In this document: positions 17,163 to 26,881 of the stretch, piece after piece
Layout: each line of letters begins with the position of its first letter
Numbering within the stretch: position 1 is the stretch's first letter
Origin: Candidatus Kuenenia stuttgartensis
GTDB lineage: Bacteria; Planctomycetota; Planctomycetia; Planctomycetales; Planctomycetaceae
Assembly (NCBI GenBank): GCA_945904015.1
Contig: CAMDPK010000039.1
Span: 1-47,937 of the forward strand
Reading direction: 5' to 3'
DNA: 47,937 nucleotides
Notes under the pieces: model-generated
The model's input: only the letters and a program-made list of their open reading frames with translations
Told to the model about the DNA's origin: nothing
Database searches by the model: none
Translations under genes and position numbers: made by a program

Positions 17163-17666
17163 ATGAACGCCGAACAACTCAAAGCCCGACAGGCTCCGCT
17201 CAAAGCTCGCTACAAAGAAGATCCTCCGTCCGCGCAGGTCACGATGCACGCGACCGGAACGCTCGGAACCGACAGCGTCACCTGCAACGTGACGACTCCG
17301 AACGGCGTCATCGAAGCCGGATTGCATCCGAAGGCTGGCGGTGAGGAGCAATGGGCCTGCTCCGGCGACATGCTGCTGCAATCGCTCGTTGCCTGCGCGG
17401 GAGTCACGTTGAAGGCGGTCGCCACCGCGCTCGAGATTCCTCTGCGTGGCGGAAAAATCTTGGCCGAGGGTGACATGGACTTCCGCGGCACGCTTGGCGT
17501 CAGCAAGGAAACGCCGATCGGTTTCCAACGCATCCGGCTGCGATTTGAACTCGACTCCGACGCGACGCCCGAACAAAAACAAAAGCTGCTGTCGCTGACC
17601 GAGCGATTCTGCGTCATCTATCAGACGCTCAAGACCCCCGCGACGATCACGAGCGAAATCGCCTGA
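17163..17666 (+). CDS. OsmC/Ohr-family peroxiredoxin-like protein
   Basis: The 167-residue protein has the OsmC fold signature: C78 in SLVACAGVTLKAVATAL and C150 in RFCVIYQTLKTPATI, the two redox Cys of the family, with EAGLHPKAGGEEQWACSGD before the first helix. OsmC/Ohr proteins reduce organic (often fatty-acid) hydroperoxides. Start MNAEQLKARQAPLKARYKE is 49 bases after the SDR stop. Its position after a fatty-acyl cassette suggests detoxification of lipid peroxides, which is inference. A pair of palindromes follows the stop. Confidence 0.88.
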   Translation: MNAEQLKARQAPLKARYKEDPPSAQVTMHATGTLGTDSVTCNVTTPNGVIEAGLHPKAGGEEQWACSGDMLLQSLVACAGVTLKAVATALEIPLRGGKILAEGDMDFRGTLGVSKETPIGFQRIRLRFELDSDATPEQKQKLLSLTERFCVIYQTLKTPATITSEIA

Positions 17667-17670
17667 GTAG

Positions 17671-17717
17671 TTCGGACGCCTACGTCCGAACGCCTGCCCG
17701 GACGTAGGCGTCCGGGC
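17671..17717. repeat. Paired palindromes of the CGGACG-TAGG-CGTCCG family
   Basis: Two hairpins are present, TTCGGACG/CGTCCGAA (17671-17690) and GCCCGGACG/CGTCCGGGC (17696-17717), which are near-inverted versions of each other. The same family recurs at 42796-42837. They lie between the OsmC gene and leuC and may end OsmC transcription, although no U-tract is present. Confidence 0.85.
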
Positions 17718-17814
17718 TAGGGAAATATCGCAGGTGCAAACCGCTTCCTTGGTCGCTTAGAATTCATCCCGCTTGAACCTTCAATCCACAACCTTTGACT
17801 CTCGACCATCCACC

Positions 17815-19227
<1,413 letters not shown>

Positions 19228-19345
19228 ACTCGTTCGCAAAATGAGCCGGCGCGCGATATGAACTTCCACCGCAGTTCTGGAACATTTCCGGTCTCGTGAG
19301 AAGTGATCAGACCGAATGGCCAGGAGACGCGAAGGGGCAGTTGCC

Positions 19346-22300
19346 ATGAAACTCGCGAAGGGTGCGTTGGGTTGCGGACTGAGTTTGGCACTCGTCGGTT
19401 GCGGCGGAGATCAGGCACCACCAGCACCGCCGCCAGTCGTCGTGCCGGTCGCTCGGCCGGAGGCTCTGCCTGTGAAGAAGGAGCCGGAACCGACGGCGGA
19501 GGAGCTTGCCAAAAAACAGACGGAGATCGAATCCGCTGCGGCGAAGGCTCTGCGAGATTTCGGCGCGGCCGTGCAACTGAGTGAAGCCGGTCAGGTCGTT
19601 CACGTCAATCTGTTGAATCATCCGCGCGGCAACGACGAGGCTCTGGAGCCGCTGCGTTCGCTGAAGAGCGTGATCGCGATTGACCTGCGTGGAACCAAGA
19701 TTACCGATGCCGGGTTGTCGGCGATCGGCGGCCTGACATCGCTGGAAGAACTCTATCTCGGCGAGACGTCCATCACAGATGCGGGCTTAGCCAAGCTGAA
19801 ATCACTCAGTGCGCTGCGAGTCCTCAATCTGGTGCATACGAAAGTGTCAGACGCCGGGCTGACGCAGTTGTGCGGCGAACTGAAGCAGCTCAAGGCCGTC
19901 AATCTGCTGAAGACCGAAATCACGGATGCCGGCATCCGAGGATTAAAAAGTCTGGCGGACTTGGAAGTGCTCGTGCTGCCACCGGCGGCGACGGACGCAG
20001 CGCTGACGGTCGCGGCAGAGTTGCAGAAGCTCCGCGTACTCTGGGCCGTTGAATCGCAGGTCACGGACGCGGGATTGCTGAAGTTGGCGCTGCTGAATGA
20101 GCTGCGCGAATTGGATCTCTCGCAAACCGCAGTCTCGATCGACGGCGTGCTGAATCTAGCTCAGCGACGGAAGGACACGGCGATCGCGTTTCCCAAAGGA
20201 TTCTGGACCGGCGGCGTGCTGACGCTCAGTCCGGCCGCCTCCGATGGCGACATGCCCGCGCTCGGCAAGCACGCCGAATTGACGGCCGTCAGTTTACAGG
20301 CGACGCCGATCACTGACGCGGGGTTGGCACCGCTTCGCAGCTTGTTGAGATTGGAGTCGCTCTCATTGCCGCCGACCGTGACCGATGCGGCGCTCGAACA
20401 TCTCTATGGACTGAGCGAGTTGCGGAACTTGACTCTGGCCGGCGCGGCGATCACTGATGCGGGGCTCGTGAAATTAGAATCGTTGCCGAAATTGCAATCG
20501 CTCAGCCTGATCCGCACGCGAGTCGGTGATCGAGGGATGAGTTCGGTCGGCAAGTTCGGCGAGTTGAAGTCGCTGTGGCTCGATCAAACTGGAGTTGGCG
20601 ATGCGGGGCTGCAATCGCTGACCAGGTTGAAGCAGTTGGAATTGCTGAGCCTTCGCGAATCGGCCGTCACCGACGAGGGCTTGTCGTCGTTGAGTTCGCT
20701 GTCGAACCTCAAGGGACTGTCGTTGGCGTGGACACGAGTGGGCAATGCCGCACTTGATCCGCTCAAAGAACTGAAACAACTGGAGCAGTTGGATTTGATC
20801 GGCACGCAGGTCAGCGCGGCGCAGGCCGCGGAGTTGAAGCAAGCGTTGCCCAAGTGTGAGATTTCGTACCCAACCGACCCGTTGCTAATCGCCCTGGCCG
20901 AGGCTCGTGGAGACATGCAGGCTGCGCTCAACGCGGTCGGGCAAGTGAAACTCGACGACAAGCAAAAGGTGCAAGCGATCAACATCAAGCATCCCCGTTT
21001 CGAGGATGCGGGTCTGGAGCAAGTCGCGACGCTCACGTCTCTGCAAAAGCTCAGTCTGTTGGAGACGAAAGTGACCGACGCAGGGTTAAAGCACCTGCGC
21101 GGGCTGCCTGACTTGCAGGAACTCTGGCTGGATGGCACGACTGTCAGCGATGCGGGATTGGAAGATCTGTTCACGCTCAAAAATCTGAAGACGTTGTACG
21201 TTCGCGGGACGCGCGTGACGACAGCCGGAGCGTTGCGGCTGACGGCGGCGTTGCCGAATGTCGATGTTGCGTTCACGCAGGGGTCTCGTGATGCGACGGG
21301 AGTGACGCTGCTGGGGGGCGTGCAAGATGGTGACTTGGCTGCGCTCAGCGAAGTCCCGAAGCTGGTTGTGTTGCAAGTCCACGATGCTCCCCTCAGCGAC
21401 GCCGGTTTGGAACACATCGCCGCGCTGTCGGATTTGCAGCGACTGACGATCAACGGTGGAAAGTTCACCGCAGGCGGAGTGAGGTCGCTCACGGGGCTGA
21501 AAAAGCTGGTGGTTCTCGACTTCAATCGCTCGCCGGTCGGCGACGACGGATTGAAACAGATTGCCGAGATGTCGCAGTTGCAGGAACTGTATCTCTCCCA
21601 AACGAACGTCACGAACGAAGGCGTGTCGTCGCTCAAGCCGCTAGCGAATCTGACCGTGCTGGGGCTGTCGAACACGAAGTCGACCGGCGCGGGGATCGAA
21701 AAACTGGTGGGGTTGAAGAAACTCACCGTGCTCAACCTGACGAACACCGTGCTCACTGACAATCAGTTGGTGAAGATCGCACCGCAGATGAAACAGCTCA
21801 AGCGGCTGGGCCTGCGCGGCACGCAAGTCTCCGGACAAGGTTTGAAGGCTTTGAAGGATCTCACTCAGTTGGAAGTGCTGTGGTTGGACAACACGTCGGT
21901 CAACGGAGCCGCGTTGGTGAATCTCAAGCCGTTGACGAATCTCACGGAGTTGGATCTCAGCGACTGCAAACAGGTGGGCACCGGCATGGAACACTTGCTC
22001 GGTCTGACCAAGCTCAAAAAGCTGCGGTTGAACGGCGTGCATCTGCCGCAAAAGGATCTCGACCGCTTGCACGAGACACTGAAGGGATGCGAGATCGTGT
22101 ACTCGCCGGACCCGCTCGTGAAAGCGTTGGCCGAGCAACAAAACGACATCGCCAAGGCATTGCCGACCTTTGCCGAGACCGAGATCAACGACAAGGGAGA
22201 GATCGTCGCGGTCAACTTTGAGCAGACCGAGATCACGAACACCGGACTGGAAACGCTGAAGTCGGTCAAGACGATTCGCCGCCTCGACCTGTCGCGCTGC

Positions 22301-22801
22301 AACGTCACGGACGCGGGCATCGAACATCTCGCGGCGTTGACGAATCTCGAATCGTTGAACCTCAACGCCACGGCCATCAGCGACAAGGCTCTCGCGTCGC
22401 TGGCCGGGCTGACGAATCTTCAATCGCTGTACCTCGACGACACTCCGATCGGCGATCACGGACTGGAACAACTCAAGAAGCTGTCCAAGCTGCAACGGCT
22501 CGGGCTGAGCGGCACGAAGATCACCGATGCTGGAATGCTGTTGCTGGTGAATTGGAAAGACCTGCGAGTGCTCGATCTGACCAAGACGTCGATCACCAAC
22601 AGCGGGCTGCTCGACTTGAAAGCACTGCCGCAGTTGAGGAGCCTCGCGCTGCGCGAAACGCACATCGGCGATTCCGGGCTGGAGCATGTCGCCGCGTTGA
22701 CGCGCCTTGAGACGCTGTGGCTGGACAACACCCGCGTTACGAAAGAAGGGGCCGGCAAGCTGCTCATGGCACTGCCCAAGTGCCGAATCTACGGGCCGTG
22801 A
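19346..22801 (+). CDS. Giant leucine-rich-repeat lipoprotein built of three modules
   Basis: ATG 19346 is preferred because it gives a lipoprotein signal (MKLAKGALGCGLSLALVGCG, lipobox LVGC, lipidated Cys19); a purine-rich GAAGGGGCAG lies upstream. The mature 1133 residues start with a Pro/Ala linker and then hold about 40 LRRs of 23-24 residues (LTSLEELYLGETSITDAGLA type). Three modules are visible. Each starts with a non-LRR cap of about 45 residues rich in ALA and A-L (near residues 50, 510 and 920), and modules end in LPKCEI-Y or LPKCRIYGP. Such proteins are probably surface or periplasmic binding or scaffold proteins. The ligand is unknown. The convergent neighbour stops only 7 bases away. 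Confidence 0.88.
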   Translation: MKLAKGALGCGLSLALVGCGGDQAPPAPPPVVVPVARPEALPVKKEPEPTAEELAKKQTEIESAAAKALRDFGAAVQLSEAGQVVHVNLLNHPRGNDEALEPLRSLKSVIAIDLRGTKITDAGLSAIGGLTSLEELYLGETSITDAGLAKLKSLSALRVLNLVHTKVSDAGLTQLCGELKQLKAVNLLKTEITDAGIRGLKSLADLEVLVLPPAATDAALTVAAELQKLRVLWAVESQVTDAGLLKLALLNELRELDLSQTAVSIDGVLNLAQRRKDTAIAFPKGFWTGGVLTLSPAASDGDMPALGKHAELTAVSLQATPITDAGLAPLRSLLRLESLSLPPTVTDAALEHLYGLSELRNLTLAGAAITDAGLVKLESLPKLQSLSLIRTRVGDRGMSSVGKFGELKSLWLDQTGVGDAGLQSLTRLKQLELLSLRESAVTDEGLSSLSSLSNLKGLSLAWTRVGNAALDPLKELKQLEQLDLIGTQVSAAQAAELKQALPKCEISYPTDPLLIALAEARGDMQAALNAVGQVKLDDKQKVQAINIKHPRFEDAGLEQVATLTSLQKLSLLETKVTDAGLKHLRGLPDLQELWLDGTTVSDAGLEDLFTLKNLKTLYVRGTRVTTAGALRLTAALPNVDVAFTQGSRDATGVTLLGGVQDGDLAALSEVPKLVVLQVHDAPLSDAGLEHIAALSDLQRLTINGGKFTAGGVRSLTGLKKLVVLDFNRSPVGDDGLKQIAEMSQLQELYLSQTNVTNEGVSSLKPLANLTVLGLSNTKSTGAGIEKLVGLKKLTVLNLTNTVLTDNQLVKIAPQMKQLKRLGLRGTQVSGQGLKALKDLTQLEVLWLDNTSVNGAALVNLKPLTNLTELDLSDCKQVGTGMEHLLGLTKLKKLRLNGVHLPQKDLDRLHETLKGCEIVYSPDPLVKALAEQQNDIAKALPTFAETEINDKGEIVAVNFEQTEITNTGLETLKSVKTIRRLDLSRCNVTDAGIEHLAALTNLESLNLNATAISDKALASLAGLTNLQSLYLDDTPIGDHGLEQLKKLSKLQRLGLSGTKITDAGMLLLVNWKDLRVLDLTKTSITNSGLLDLKALPQLRSLALRETHIGDSGLEHVAALTRLETLWLDNTRVTKEGAGKLLMALPKCRIYGP

Positions 22802-22808
22802 TCGTCAC

Positions 22809-24011
22809 TCATCGCTTTTTTCCCGCAGCAGCGCTGACACGCAGCCAGCGGAAGTGGTCGGCACCTTTGTGAAGATAGCCGTCGGTGAGTCGCTCTGCGT
22901 GAGAGCCATCGGGATTCATGATCCAAAGTTCGCGCGGTCTTCCCGAACTGACACGAGCGAAGGCGATCTTGTTTCCGTCGGGGGACCATGCGGCTCGAAA
23001 ATCCCATGTATTTTCGACAGCGGGCGTGAGTTCCGTGACATGGCCCGTGGCGGGGTTAAGCAGGCAAATCTGGGAACCGCCGACGGCCATGTCTTTGGTT
23101 GAGTCGTCTCGCAATCGCGTGTAGGTAACGGTCTGGCCATCGGGGGACCATTCGGACATGTTGGAGCCGAAAGGGGTGCCGAACCAGTGGGTCTGGCCGG
23201 GAGTAATGACGCGGTGTTCGGTTCCATCTGCACGTCCGACCGCAAGGGCGGCGCGAAAGTGGGCAGGGTCTTTGGCGGCGTGGCAGTCGAGGTAGACGAG
23301 ACGGGTGTCGTCAGGTGACCAGTGGGGGCCGAACATGAGGTGTTCGGGTTCGCCAGCGACCATCGTTCGTTTTCCCGATGCGAGATCGAAGACGTTAATG
23401 GAGTAGAGGCCCGTGTTGTAGAAGCTGGGTGTTCCGCCGGTGACATGACAGGCGAGCCGTGATGCGTCGTGGCTCAATTCGAGACCATAGTGAAAACCTC
23501 CGCCGGCAGCCGTGAGTTCAAGAGGGTTTCCGCCGTCGAGGTCTTTCATGAAGATTCGTTCTTCATTGCCAATGTATGCGGTTTCGATGACCCGTTGATC
23601 GCCTGAGAGCAGCGCGTAGGGGCGGAGTTGATCCACGGGCCGATTTTTCTCCAGGGCCGCCGTGAGGTTGCCGGTCTGTAGGTCGTAGATCCAGTCGTGA
23701 GTGACGACCTTGCCGGAGCGGACATTTTTGACATTCGTATCTTCGTAGCTGGTGAGAAAAATGCGGCGTCCATCGGAAAACTGAGGACCAAAGCCCCAAC
23801 TGCGTTGACTGGGACGAGCAAAATCGGGGTATCGTTCGCAAGTCCCATCAGGTTTGATGAACCCCAGGACATGGGCAATCTCCGAATCAGTCCCGCCAAC
23901 ACCCATGTAGCCGATGAGAAACTCGGTCGGTTTGTCCGCCGCGAAAAGTTGACCGTTCGAGATCGCAGCGACGAAGCAGAACGTGGCGAGGAATCGAAGT
24001 CGAAGACGCAT
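22809..24011 (-). CDS. Secreted TolB/WD40-like beta-propeller protein
   Basis: ATG at 24011 gives a 400-residue protein with a signal peptide (MRLRLRFLATFCFVAAISNG, cleavage probably after LFA-A). Thirteen further codons upstream come from the transposase-associated repeat and are not counted. Propeller blades of the PD40 type are visible: FGPHWSPDDTRLVYLD, MSEWSPDGQTVTYTRLR and RAAWSPDGNKIAFARVSSG, each followed by a hydrophobic strand, and the end IMNPDGSHAERLTDG is typical. The family comprises periplasmic or secreted proteins that bind proteins or sugars, sometimes oligogalacturonide-lyase-like propellers. No catalytic residues can be named with confidence. Confidence 0.8.
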   Translation of the reverse strand: MRLRLRFLATFCFVAAISNGQLFAADKPTEFLIGYMGVGGTDSEIAHVLGFIKPDGTCERYPDFARPSQRSWGFGPQFSDGRRIFLTSYEDTNVKNVRSGKVVTHDWIYDLQTGNLTAALEKNRPVDQLRPYALLSGDQRVIETAYIGNEERIFMKDLDGGNPLELTAAGGGFHYGLELSHDASRLACHVTGGTPSFYNTGLYSINVFDLASGKRTMVAGEPEHLMFGPHWSPDDTRLVYLDCHAAKDPAHFRAALAVGRADGTEHRVITPGQTHWFGTPFGSNMSEWSPDGQTVTYTRLRDDSTKDMAVGGSQICLLNPATGHVTELTPAVENTWDFRAAWSPDGNKIAFARVSSGRPRELWIMNPDGSHAERLTDGYLHKGADHFRWLRVSAAAGKKR

Positions 24012-24032
24012 CGGCGTGGTTTCCAGGGGCAT

Positions 24033-24780
24033 AAAAGAGGACAGGTCCATTTATGAGCCGCGAGGACGGCCACGCGGGCGAAGAGTGGACTCTAAGCCGA
24101 GAATTTTCGCGGTTTGCTGCGCCCACGATTGGGAACCAAAGGGCTGACCTCGGACGACACTGAGGCGAATGGCGTTCAGTTCGGCATCGGACTGAGGACG
24201 ATTCACATGCTCGACCCACTGACGAGAACGAGGCAGCGGCCAGTCGCTGAGCAGCTTGCGTTGCTCGGAGTTGCCATGCACGCGACGCCACAGACTTCCC
24301 CAACGCCAGTCCTCGGCTCGCTCACAAAGATTCGCTCGCAAGGCATTCCGCTCAACGTATCGCAGGAGCTGATAAAAGTAGTCCTCGGTCTCGACGGGGA
24401 ACGATTTGAACCGAGCTTGGTAGAGATGCCCCTCGCCGACGACGCGTCGATGCTTCTGCCAGCGGGTGACGTGAGTGACTGACAGCCGCTGCATGAAGAT
24501 TCCCAAGTCGTCGTCGCGTTCCGGCCACATCACGAAGTGCCAATGGTTGGGCATCAGGCAATAGCCACAGATTCGCATCGGACACTTGTCGAGCGTCTCT
24601 TCGATGATCGCCTCGAAAGCAGCGTAATCGGCCTCCTTGTCGAAGATTCGACGCCGGCCCACTCCGCGATTGAGCACATGAAACACCATTCCACCAGGAG
24701 CTACGCGAGGTCGTCGAGGCATGATGCCGGAAAACTAACGGCATCAAGCAGAATCGTCAATCAAATGGACCTGTCCCCTT
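24033..24780 (-). mobile_element. RAYT transposase unit with inverted flanks
   Basis: The transposase at 24051-24722 is bracketed by inverted copies of an 18-base sequence: GGACAGGTCCATTT at 24039-24052 on the left and AAATGGACCTGTCCCCTT at 24763-24780 on the right. The left copy overlaps the transposase stop codon. A third copy (AAAAGGGGACAGGTCCATTT) lies at 29958-29977. A RAYT flanked by its cognate palindromes is the classical arrangement for mobilising REP/BIME elements. Exact element boundaries are estimated. Confidence 0.65.
24051..24722 (-). CDS. REP-associated tyrosine transposase (RAYT, Y1_Tnp/IS200-like)
   Basis: The 223-residue HUH-type single-Tyr transposase starts MPRRPRVAPGGMVFHVLNRG and has the HUH motif in CLMPNHWHFVMWPE (H60, H62). 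The catalytic Tyr region is EDYFYQLLRYVERNALRANL, preceded by the RAYT-typical GHLYQARFKSFPVE. Family members cut and join single-stranded DNA at palindromic REP sequences and occur as domesticated single copies. The reading frame is intact, so it may be active. It is preceded by a truncated gene (24744-24938) on the same strand, consistent with insertion into that gene. Confidence 0.93.
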   Translation of the reverse strand: MPRRPRVAPGGMVFHVLNRGVGRRRIFDKEADYAAFEAIIEETLDKCPMRICGYCLMPNHWHFVMWPERDDDLGIFMQRLSVTHVTRWQKHRRVVGEGHLYQARFKSFPVETEDYFYQLLRYVERNALRANLCERAEDWRWGSLWRRVHGNSEQRKLLSDWPLPRSRQWVEHVNRPQSDAELNAIRLSVVRGQPFGSQSWAQQTAKILGLESTLRPRGRPRGS

Positions 24781-24938
24781 TTCTGCCCCTCCTTTTCTGC
24801 CCCCGTCGGCAGCTTGAACGACTTGGCTTCGTCCAGCGGCGCGAGCGGCTGCGGGGCGTCATCCGGTTTGGGAATCTGACCGAAGGACTCCGTCGCAAGA
24901 ATGGCGAGTAAAAAGACCGTCCAAGAGAGGTATCGCAT
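24744..24938 (-). pseudogene. Truncated 5' end of a PVC-type membrane-bound dehydrogenase/cytochrome gene
   Basis: Residues 1-46 read as an intact secretory N-terminus (MRYLSWTVFLLAILATESFG) followed by PQPLAPLDEAKSFKLPTG. Planctomycete membrane-bound dehydrogenase/c-type cytochrome proteins typically begin their mature part with PLSPEEALKSFKLPEGFxVEL. Instead of the expected continuation, the frame runs into repeat-derived sequence (AEKEGQKRGQVHLIDDSA) and stops. The break point is near 24801, at the edge of the RAYT-associated flank. The remaining (usually 800-1000 residue) body of the gene is absent from this window. I read this as a gene broken by the element; a very small secreted protein is the less likely alternative. 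Confidence 0.6.
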
Positions 24939-24957
24939 CGAGTTGACTCCAAGTGTT

Positions 24958-26730
24958 CTACTGCGTCAAAGCCTGCCGCCGCCGCAGTTCTGAGATCAGG
25001 TTTGCCCAGCGCCGTGCCTGTCGCGGATCGGCGATCTTCGCGTGGTGCTGCTGTGCTTCGCGGAGGTCGCTCGCGATCTCCGCTGGTTGTTTCGTGATAT
25101 TGCTGACAAGCTCGAAGTACCTGCGGGACAACTTCGGTCCGCCGTAAAGAGGTGCGAGTTCAACGTCGATCCACGTTTGATAATCGAGTTGAGGGTTCCA
25201 ACTGAATGCTTCCAGAGCCAGATAGTTCAGCTCATTCTGCGGGCTGGCGACACCGATCTGACCAATGATTTGCAGGCCCTCGGACTGGTCGGCGATCGCT
25301 CGGTGACAGGTCTGCTGGATCAAGTCGCTGATCAACGAGTAGGTGCCGCCGAAGGCCACGGCTGATTTGTCCGACTCACCCCACCATTGGCGTTTCACAT
25401 CCCAATGACTCCCTTGATGCAACAAGCCGATCGAACGATTTGTCCCGGCTGGCGGACGCAGGCTCAGCGGCCACGAGCCTGCCGGATTCAAGATCGGATC
25501 AGCGATCATCTTGGTGTAGGTCCACTGCGTGATCGCCGCCTGCGGATACTTGGCGAGAAACTTAGGTGGGTTGCTCATCAGCGCGGAGTTGTACCCGTCG
25601 TAGCAGGCATACGAGTACCACATCTCAGGATTGATCTTGAGCCCGCGCTCAATCACCGGCACTTGTGTCGCCATCATGTCCCAGTGGTAGTTCTGATCGT
25701 TCTCCGGCAGCGATCGTTGCATCTTGCAGCGCGGGCAATGGCATTGGAAAAAATCGCCGTGCTCCAGATTCACGCCGCCGATGTCCTTGAGCGTTGTGAA
25801 ATACCACTCGGCCCCGTCGCGCAGCCACTGCTGAAAGACCGGGTCACTGGGACACGGCGTGCCGGGCATATCCTTGCCATCGGCCTGCACCATCAAGCGG
25901 ACTTGCGGATGCTTGGCCAGAAACGTGTTGATGTTGAAAGGATGCTCGCCTCCGAAATAGAAGCCTCCATAACCCATCGTGCCGATGCCCGGCAGAATCT
26001 TCACTCCGTTTGCCTTGGCGTATTTGCTGACCGACCGAGCCGTCGTCAGTCCGCCATGCGCGTCGTTGATGAAACCCCAGACGATCAGCCCGTTGAGTTT
26101 ATGGTCCGCCTGGAAATCGACGACCTTCTGAAACGTGTCAGCAAACCCGTTGGGCTGCGCGAGGTACGGTTCCAGTGTGCCGTTGGCGTCCACATGCTTC
26201 GTCTGATGGATTTTTGTTAGATCGTCATCCCAGTTCGTGCAGTGAGTCCAATTCCAAAACATGCGCTTGGAAAACGCCGGCGCTTTGATGATCGACAGCG
26301 ACCTTTGTGGAACGATCTTCTTGCCATCCAGCGCGCAGTGGTAATGCCAAAGCTCGCCCACGCCGTATCGCAGGCCATCCGTATCGCCGCCGATCACCAC
26401 GGCCTGAGTCGATTGGGCATCGGTGGAAATCAGAAAGCCCTGCGGCTTGAGATCAGCACTCAAAGTAGCAGTGGGTAGGAATTGCTTCACCTCGGAGCGC
26501 GAGGCTTTCGTGCATAACACAAACTGAAGGTCTCCCGCGTCATGCTTCTGCCCCGGACTGACAACAGTGAAGGTCAGCCCCGTGTCCTGAGCGATGAGCG
26601 TCTTGAGCCGTTGCGCCGCGTTGTTCGCATCGGACGCGGCCACGATCACTCCGCGCTGGGCCGGAGCGGCGGCAGCAACGACTTCTGCGACGACCAGTCC
26701 GAACACAAGCAGGGCGATTATTGGTTTCAC
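24958..26730 (-). CDS. Secreted glycoside-hydrolase-like protein (GH20/GH67-type domain layout)
   Basis: GTG at 26730 is preferred over ATG 26754 because AGGAGA lies 7 bases before it and the product then opens directly with a signal peptide (KPIIALLVFGLVVAEVVAAA). The protein is about 590 residues. Residues 28-140 form a small alpha/beta domain (IVAASDANNAAQRLKTLIA ... VVIGGDTDGLRYGVGELWHY) like the N-terminal domain of GH20 and GH67 enzymes. A TIM-barrel-like region follows, with APAFSKRMFWNWTHC, LNGLIVWGFINDAHGGL, KILPGIGTMGYGGFYFGGEH and GGVNLEHGDFFQCHCPRCKM (a CxCxxC cluster). Acidic catalytic residues are likely in VNLEHGD but are not certain. Substrate unknown; probably a polysaccharide-acting exoenzyme. 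Confidence 0.65.
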   Translation of the reverse strand: MKPIIALLVFGLVVAEVVAAAAPAQRGVIVAASDANNAAQRLKTLIAQDTGLTFTVVSPGQKHDAGDLQFVLCTKASRSEVKQFLPTATLSADLKPQGFLISTDAQSTQAVVIGGDTDGLRYGVGELWHYHCALDGKKIVPQRSLSIIKAPAFSKRMFWNWTHCTNWDDDLTKIHQTKHVDANGTLEPYLAQPNGFADTFQKVVDFQADHKLNGLIVWGFINDAHGGLTTARSVSKYAKANGVKILPGIGTMGYGGFYFGGEHPFNINTFLAKHPQVRLMVQADGKDMPGTPCPSDPVFQQWLRDGAEWYFTTLKDIGGVNLEHGDFFQCHCPRCKMQRSLPENDQNYHWDMMATQVPVIERGLKINPEMWYSYACYDGYNSALMSNPPKFLAKYPQAAITQWTYTKMIADPILNPAGSWPLSLRPPAGTNRSIGLLHQGSHWDVKRQWWGESDKSAVAFGGTYSLISDLIQQTCHRAIADQSEGLQIIGQIGVASPQNELNYLALEAFSWNPQLDYQTWIDVELAPLYGGPKLSRRYFELVSNITKQPAEIASDLREAQQHHAKIADPRQARRWANLISELRRRQALTQ

Positions 26731-26787
26731 GCGAGCGTCTCCTGTAATCGACATTGCATGATGCGGCGAGTCCTACGAGTTCGGGCG

Positions 26788-26870
26788 GCTGACAGAAAAA
26801 TGGGGACAGAAAAAAAGAATCACGGAGCAACTCCCCGGAAGATTGTTTCTGTCCCCATTTTTCTGTCAGC
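26788..26870. repeat. Perfect 25-bp inverted repeat with GGGGACAG core
   Basis: Arms at 26788-26812 and 26846-26870 are exactly complementary, with a 33-base spacer. The core ATGGGGACAG / CTGTCCCCAT is related to the GGGGACAGGTCCATTT sequence flanking the RAYT. It lies between two minus-strand genes and could also end transcription of the upstream one. Confidence 0.9.
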
Positions 26871-26881
26871 CATCGTGACGA

